From Dioscorea cayenensis subsp. rotundata (taxonomy: Eukaryota; Streptophyta; Magnoliopsida; Dioscoreales; Dioscoreaceae), in assembly GCF_009730915.1 (NCBI RefSeq), contig NC_052488.1:20888305-20952304 (forward strand): 64,000 nucleotides of DNA. The letters run 5' to 3'. Positions within the stretch are counted from its first letter, which is position 1. Each line of letters starts with the position of its first letter. This document shows positions 62,701-64,000 of the stretch, piece after piece. The translations under genes were made by a program, and so were the position numbers. Below the pieces are notes generated by a model that searched no databases, was not told the DNA's origin, and was given only the letters and a program-made list of their open reading frames with translations.

Positions 62701-64000
62701 TTTCTTGAGAAAAGACAATTATATGGCTGTTATCTACTCTGCTTAATCCACCAAACAGTTCAATGTGTAAAGTACCACAATAATACCAAAATTATTCTTT
62801 TCTTTGCTCAGTATATACTGTAGTTTCCAAACCTTAAGGTAAATAGTTCCAACATGTTCAGTATGTAGTCTGTAAAGCCAAAAGTAAAAGAAAATTCAAG
62901 CTTTCGGAGCTAAAACCAAAAGCAGCAGCCTGCTTCATATTAATGAAAATTCATCAAACTAGATTGTTTTTGGGTAATATTTCTTTGAGCATTGTCCAAA
63001 GACAAGTATACACAATTTGATATTACAGTAAGAAAAATGCCATCTTTATGAATAATCATAAATCAGTTTTATGGAAGAAACAATGGAAAAGTTTGACTTT
63101 ATGCTACAAAATAAAAAATGAATAAGAATAAAGTGTGTTTTATAAATATCAAATGTAGTAGAAAATAAAAATACAACCTACCTGGATCATGAGCAACACC
63201 ATACTGCCCTCTGCCGATTGACGCTAGCATTTGCAAGAAATAATGGTTGCAGAATGAACCTGTTGGAATAAAACATATAAATCAAGGAGAAAGGAAATCC
63301 CAGTTGAAAGAAACATCAATAAACTAATTTGATCATCTGATACTGGAAAGTTCACAAGAAACAGATGTCTAGAAGGCAAAGCAAAGCCCTAATTATTAGC
63401 CTTTCTTATGCAACCATGCCATTGTAGTGAAGCAATTTCATAGAATGTTGCGTTTAATGCTAGAGAACAATTTTGACAAGGTGAGCCCTTCCAAAATATA
63501 CCAGAATGAGAAAATATCTGCAAGTTTAGAATATGATAAGTAATGAATGCCATGCTGGACCCTTGAGAACAGCTGATACTCATTGCCATGGTGACATTTG
63601 AAACCTGCCTACTTTGGTACTGAACCAAATAAAACTAAATAGAATCCTTGTGAACACCAATAAATGAAAATGACAGAGAAGAACAAACTAGGCAAGTTTT
63701 GTAGAAAATTCATGACCACAAAAACAGTTCATATTTCATAAGATTCACGGAAGAATCATCAACACTTGATATCCCATGCACTTCAAATATTTAGGGTGAT
63801 ATTACATCCACATAGTAGAAGTTGTATCATGTAGTCTAGCTTGAGGGAAAATTTGCATCAGTAAAATAATTACCTATACCAAAAGTAGAAATTCGAGGCT
63901 GCATAGGTTGATGATTGGCCACATGATTCTTCATGATACTGCAAATGTTCCGTTCCTCTTCAAAAGATCCATCAGTAATAAAAAATATATGTGGGAGTGA
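59748..64000 (-). CDS. vWA domain / inter-alpha-trypsin inhibitor heavy chain-related protein (partial)
   Basis: Minus-strand gene running off the right edge. Exons seen: 64000-63874 (partial), 63259-63182, 62646-62546, 61532-61362, 60791-60717, 60262-60167 and 60083-59748 (stop TAG). All junctions keep phase. Segments in order: HIFFITDGSFEEERN (vWA-type core with a MIDAS-like TDG), FGIGSFCNHYFLQMLASIGR, GVAHDPDSIEAQMQRWFRRA, IYPLPIPDLSAESPLIVYGR, ISAKQQIDLLTAQAWFSESR and VIELSLQRGIPSEYTYLVLR. The C-terminal tail is extremely Cys-rich (GCCNRMCNCCCCMCCIQTC). This matches the plant proteins named inter-alpha-trypsin inhibitor heavy chain-related; function in plants is unknown. The N-terminal VIT-like part lies outside the window. 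It converges with LAZ1, with 272 bp between stop codons. Confidence 0.88.
60854..61288 (+). repeat. 218-bp tandem duplication in an intron of the vWA gene
   Basis: Copy 1 (60854-61071) and copy 2 (61072-61288) are nearly identical, with two visible substitutions: AAATGGAG/AAATAGAG and TACCCAG/TACCTAG. Both lie between the exons ending at 60791 and starting at 61362, so the coding sequence is not affected. Confidence 0.93.

Noticed and set aside
1-64000. CRISPR arrays, phage, operons or other prokaryotic systems
   Set aside because: No regularly spaced repeats or prokaryotic gene organisation; all genes are spliced plant genes or plant transposons.

Overview
The window is nuclear DNA of a flowering plant. 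Genes are spliced with GT..AG introns, often behind AT-rich introns of 1-3 kb. Intergenic DNA is very AT-rich, with long TA and AAT microsatellites. Transposons of plant type (Ty3/gypsy chromovirus, L1-like LINE, MITEs, SINE-like repeats) are present. Recognised protein families are all plant ones: OXS3-like, DRO1/LAZY4-like, LAZ1/DUF300, a 3beta-HSD/decarboxylase with a reticulon tail, TTLL12-like and LSM1. A non-grass monocot would fit the protein flavour, but the species is not provable from this sequence. All gene models were built by hand from splice signals, reading phase and family resemblance; no search was run.

Layout, left to right. An OXS3-like stress protein lies on the minus strand (540-2906), with G-boxes upstream. 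Two tandem alpha/beta-hydrolase genes follow on the minus strand (4222-6967 and 8338-12339). They share the same four-exon structure, but the first has two apparent frameshifts in exon 1. A 15-exon TTLL12-like tubulin-tyrosine-ligase-family gene follows on the plus strand (14476-21713), then tRNA-Ser(GCT) on the minus strand (22058-22139) and a 1000-N assembly gap. About 9 kb of AT-rich DNA comes next, with three copies of a Stowaway-like MITE, a SINE-like copy and an unidentified minus-strand transcription unit.

The middle part has the 12-exon sterol 3beta-dehydrogenase/decarboxylase gene (32995-36955, plus), convergent with LSM1 (38002-39940, minus). A DRO1/LAZY4-type gravity-response gene (40836-42094, minus) follows, with 6-nt and 20-nt terminal coding exons. 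About 4.5 kb of non-coding DNA with a palindromic MITE comes after it.

The right part has a 5'-truncated, frameshifted LINE (46710-50598, minus) and a complete but decayed Ty3/gypsy chromovirus (51681-57154, minus). The chromovirus has 437-bp LTRs and the target duplication TTATA. It appears to sit in the 5'-leader intron of the LAZ1/DUF300 gene (coding 57451-59475, plus). A vWA / inter-alpha-trypsin-inhibitor-heavy-chain-related gene (59748 to the right edge, minus) converges on LAZ1. One of its introns carries a 218-bp tandem duplication.

The genes do not form a pathway or operon; this is an ordinary euchromatic plant gene neighbourhood. I found no convincing new biological system. The observations most worth a second look are the double frameshift in the first hydrolase gene, the young gypsy insertion in the LAZ1 leader with a mutated protease motif, the inverted MITE pair, the LINE whose first ATG comes from its target-site duplication, and the unidentified transcription unit at 28.7-32.2 kb.
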